Below, piece after piece: positions 62,267 to 64,000 of a stretch of 64,000 bases of DNA. Both the position numbers and the translations under genes were made by a program. The notes below the pieces were generated by a model. The model was given only the letters and a program-made list of their open reading frames with translations. It was not told where the DNA came from and searched no databases. How positions within the stretch are numbered: position 1 is the stretch's first letter; every line of letters starts with the position of its first letter. The stretch is from an uncultured Alloprevotella sp. (GTDB taxonomy: Bacteria; Bacteroidota; Bacteroidia; Bacteroidales; Bacteroidaceae). The stretch spans positions 124,001 through 188,000 of the forward strand of contig CALUOQ010000003.1 of NCBI GenBank assembly GCA_944322325.1. The letters run 5' to 3'.

Positions 62267-62336
62267 TCGCAGCGCCCGTATTTCCTGTTACTACGATAGG
62301 AAATACGGGCGCTGCGACAGGATTTTCTGTCGTTGC
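62267..62336. repeat. Composite palindromic element F
   Basis: A perfect 20-pair stem (62267-62286 with 62298-62317) contains arms TCGCAGCGCCCGTATTTCCT and its inverse. A second short hairpin (62315-62320 with 62327-62332, loop GATTTT) overlaps the end of the first right arm, so the two cannot form together. It lies in the gap between the sigma-54 activator and the acyltransferase gene. The rest of 62112-62367 holds no gene. Confidence 0.85.
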
Positions 62337-62367
62337 GTTTGTTTGCGCGTGTCGGTGCGCGGATTTT

Positions 62368-63159
62368 TTAGGGTTGCCCGGCGGGTGGTGCGGTCTCGAC
62401 GGTGGCGTCGGCGGGCGCGGGGTCCTGGTGGCGCGGGGGCAGGTCGGCCATGATGGCGCGGCGGGCCTCGTCCATGACGCGGCGCAGGGCGTCGTGGTCG
62501 CCGCGGGGGCTGGGGGCGATGGGGGGGTGAACGATGAGGCGCATGGGGTGGCGGTGGACGAAGGTGAAGCCCTCGGTGCGGTTGAGTACCTCGAAGGAAC
62601 CGTCGATGGTCAGGGGGACGATGGGTAGCTGCAACTCGGCGGCGAGCTGGAAGGCTCCCTTGCGGAAAGGCGCCATACGCCCGGTGTAGGTGCGGGCGCC
62701 CTCTGGGAAGACGACGAGCGACGTGCCGTCCTGAAGAACGTGGCGCGCCTGGTCGTAGGTCTCCTGTATCTTCTTGGGCCCGGACTTGTCGACGAATACG
62801 AAGCCGGCCTTCTCGCAGGCGTAGCCCACGAGGGGGATGCGGCGCAGGGCTTTTTTCATCATCCACTTGAAGTTGCGCCCGAGGTAGCCGTAGATGAGGA
62901 AGATGTCCATCTGCCCTTGGTGGTTGGCCACGAAGACATACGAGGTGCGGTGGTCGATGTGCTCGCGGCCCTCGACGCGGACGGGGATGAGTAGCAGGCG
63001 GCACATGAGGCGGGACCACAATTTACCGGGATAATAGCCCCAGAAGTGGGCGTTGCCCAAGAGGCAGCCGGCGCTCGTGGTGAGGGCGGTCAGGGCGGTG
63101 GCCACCAGCAACAAGGGGGCGGCAATGATAAGTTGGTAGGCGTGGTAGAGGAGTTTCAT
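62368..63159 (-). CDS. 1-acyl-sn-glycerol-3-phosphate acyltransferase (PlsC family)
   Basis: 263 residues from the ATG at 63159. A membrane segment is at about 8-30 (LIIAAPLLLVATALTALTTS). The acyltransferase motifs are in order: NHQGQMD (the HX4D catalytic pair), then GFVFVDKSG, VVFPEGARTYTGRMAPFRKG and LPIVPLTIDGS. The family adds the second acyl chain to lysophosphatidate in phospholipid synthesis. The C-terminal ~25 residues are Pro- and Ala-rich. Its start is 32 bases after the stop of the metallophosphoesterase on the same strand, so they are likely co-transcribed. Confidence 0.9.
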   Translation of the reverse strand: MKLLYHAYQLIIAAPLLLVATALTALTTSAGCLLGNAHFWGYYPGKLWSRLMCRLLLIPVRVEGREHIDHRTSYVFVANHQGQMDIFLIYGYLGRNFKWMMKKALRRIPLVGYACEKAGFVFVDKSGPKKIQETYDQARHVLQDGTSLVVFPEGARTYTGRMAPFRKGAFQLAAELQLPIVPLTIDGSFEVLNRTEGFTFVHRHPMRLIVHPPIAPSPRGDHDALRRVMDEARRAIMADLPPRHQDPAPADATVETAPPAGQP

Positions 63160-63191
63160 TGCAGGGGAGTATTTGTCGGGGCTGTTTGTCT

Positions 63192-64000
63192 TTATGGTAT
63201 GGAGGGTTCGTTTTTCCGGCGCAGTGTGATGACGTTGATTTCGGGCCAGGCGCCGAGGCGGAAGGGCATGAGCACTTCGCCGGCGCCGAGGCTGACGTGG
63301 AGGGCCCGAGGGCCGTCGTGGTAGAGGCCGCCCCACTCGGGGTAGAACCAGGCGGCGGGCGAAAAGGTGCCGAGCTTGAGCTGCATACCGTGGGTGTGGC
63401 CCGAGAGGGTGAGGTCGACGTCGGTCGTGGGCAGGACGCTGCGGCGCCAGTGGGTGGGGTCGTGGCTCAGCAGCAGCTTAAAGCCGGCGCGCTCCAGGCC
63501 GCGTTGGGCGCGGGCGAGGTCGCCGCGTTGGGGGAAGGGCGGGGTGCCGTCGTTTTCGACGCCGAGGACGGCGATGCTGTCGGTGCCGCGGCGGACGACG
63601 AGGCCCTCGTTGAGCAGCAGGCGCCACCCCATGGCGCGCTGGCGCCGGACGAGCTGGCGGACGTTGGCCTGCCGGGCGGCCTCGCCGGGCCAGTCGTAGT
63701 AGCTCATGTAGTCGTGGTTGCCGAGGATGGAGATGATGCCGTCGGGGGCGCTGAGGCGGGCCAGCTCGGACTGGAAGGGGGCGAGTTCCTCGGCGTGGTA
63801 GTTGACGAGGTCGCCGGTGAAGGCAATGAGGTCGGGATGCAGGGCGTTGACGCTGTCGACAATCTCGCCGACGGTGGAGGGGCGCGTGGTGAAGGTGCCG
63901 AGGTGGAGGTCGCTGAGCTGCACGATGCGGTAGCCGTCGAAGGCGGGGGGGACGTCGGCCGAGGCGTAGGTGGCTTGGCGCACGGTGAGCTGGTAGGGCC
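63192..64000 (-). CDS. Calcineurin-like metallophosphoesterase (5' end outside window)
   Basis: At least 268 codons; the frame runs off the right edge, and the GTG at 63983 inside the frame is probably not the start because the sequence before it also reads as coding. All metal-ligand motifs are present: SDLHLG, FTGDLVNYH, LGNHDYM, LLSHDPTHWR and LSGHTHGMQLKLG. This order fits the YkuE/LpxG-like group of membrane-linked phosphoesterases. Members hydrolyse UDP-diacylglucosamine or other phosphodiesters; the substrate here is unknown. The N-terminal membrane segment, if any, lies outside the window. It is followed by the acyltransferase gene. Confidence 0.85.
   Translation of the reverse strand, partial: PYQLTVRQATYASADVPPAFDGYRIVQLSDLHLGTFTTRPSTVGEIVDSVNALHPDLIAFTGDLVNYHAEELAPFQSELARLSAPDGIISILGNHDYMSYYDWPGEAARQANVRQLVRRQRAMGWRLLLNEGLVVRRGTDSIAVLGVENDGTPPFPQRGDLARAQRGLERAGFKLLLSHDPTHWRRSVLPTTDVDLTLSGHTHGMQLKLGTFSPAAWFYPEWGGLYHDGPRALHVSLGAGEVLMPFRLGAWPEINVITLRRKNEPSIP

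Noticed and set aside
63192-63983. GTG at 63983 as the start of the metallophosphoesterase
   Set aside because: The frame stays open to the window edge and continues as plausible protein sequence (PYQLTV before it), so the true start is probably outside.

Overview
The window looks like the chromosome of a GC-rich member of the Bacteroidales (phylum Bacteroidota), probably a gut or mucosal glycan degrader. The reasons are: promoters of the Bacteroidota type (TAnnTTTG about 7 bases upstream of transcription, seen ahead of at least ten genes), almost no Shine-Dalgarno sequences, many secreted sulfatases and glycosidases, family-specific proteins (DUF5686, DUF6057-like, a kinase-RapZ fusion, surface lipoproteins with acidic +2 residues), and several secreted proteins ending in type IX secretion-like sorting domains. 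I cannot name the genus from this sequence alone. No rRNA, tRNA, CRISPR array, insertion sequence or prophage was seen.

Layout. 1-2010: the end of a sialate O-acetylesterase and a serine-type sulfatase. 2237-6408: a housekeeping run purB / RluB-type pseudouridine synthase / asnS. 6544-13979: a large envelope protein with an MG2-like start, a DUF5686 outer-membrane protein and a RelA-type enzyme whose hydrolase domain is degenerate. 14192-19814: two tandem paralogous sulfatases, a GEVED-type secreted protein and a surface lipoprotein. 19827-24239: a CNNM/CBS membrane protein, then a tight cluster nitroreductase / DUF2520 / kdsC / maf / tsaC-like. 24627-29926: bifunctional-nuclease-like protein, rsmE, a kinase-RapZ fusion and a TonB-dependent receptor. 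30028-38734: a fourth sulfatase, glmM, a CxxCH lipoprotein, a polytopic membrane protein and a CotH-type secreted protein. 39123-48733: GH84 hexosaminidase and two GH2 enzymes. 48939-52346: mfd. 52450-56743: a propeller glycosidase-like protein, a GH35 beta-galactosidase and a small unknown protein. 57093-64000: an unknown acidic protein, UDP-glucose dehydrogenase, the set sigma-54 activator / LptE-like / TPR / secG, an acyltransferase and a metallophosphoesterase that runs off the end.

Together the accessory genes point to removal of sulfate, acetyl, galactose and N-acetylhexosamine from host-type or algal glycans. The genes are scattered rather than organised in a classic SusCD locus. The core genes serve translation, nucleotide and amino-sugar metabolism, stress signalling and envelope assembly.

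The most unusual signal is a family of six composite palindromes (about 9461-9565, 24375-24470, 38908-38972, 48778-48868, 56901-56969, 62267-62336). They share a small vocabulary of arm sequences. In five of the six copies the arms stay complementary within the copy while differing between copies; 24375-24470 looks decayed. All sit in gaps that contain at least one gene start. Ordinary hairpin terminators occupy the four convergent gaps instead.
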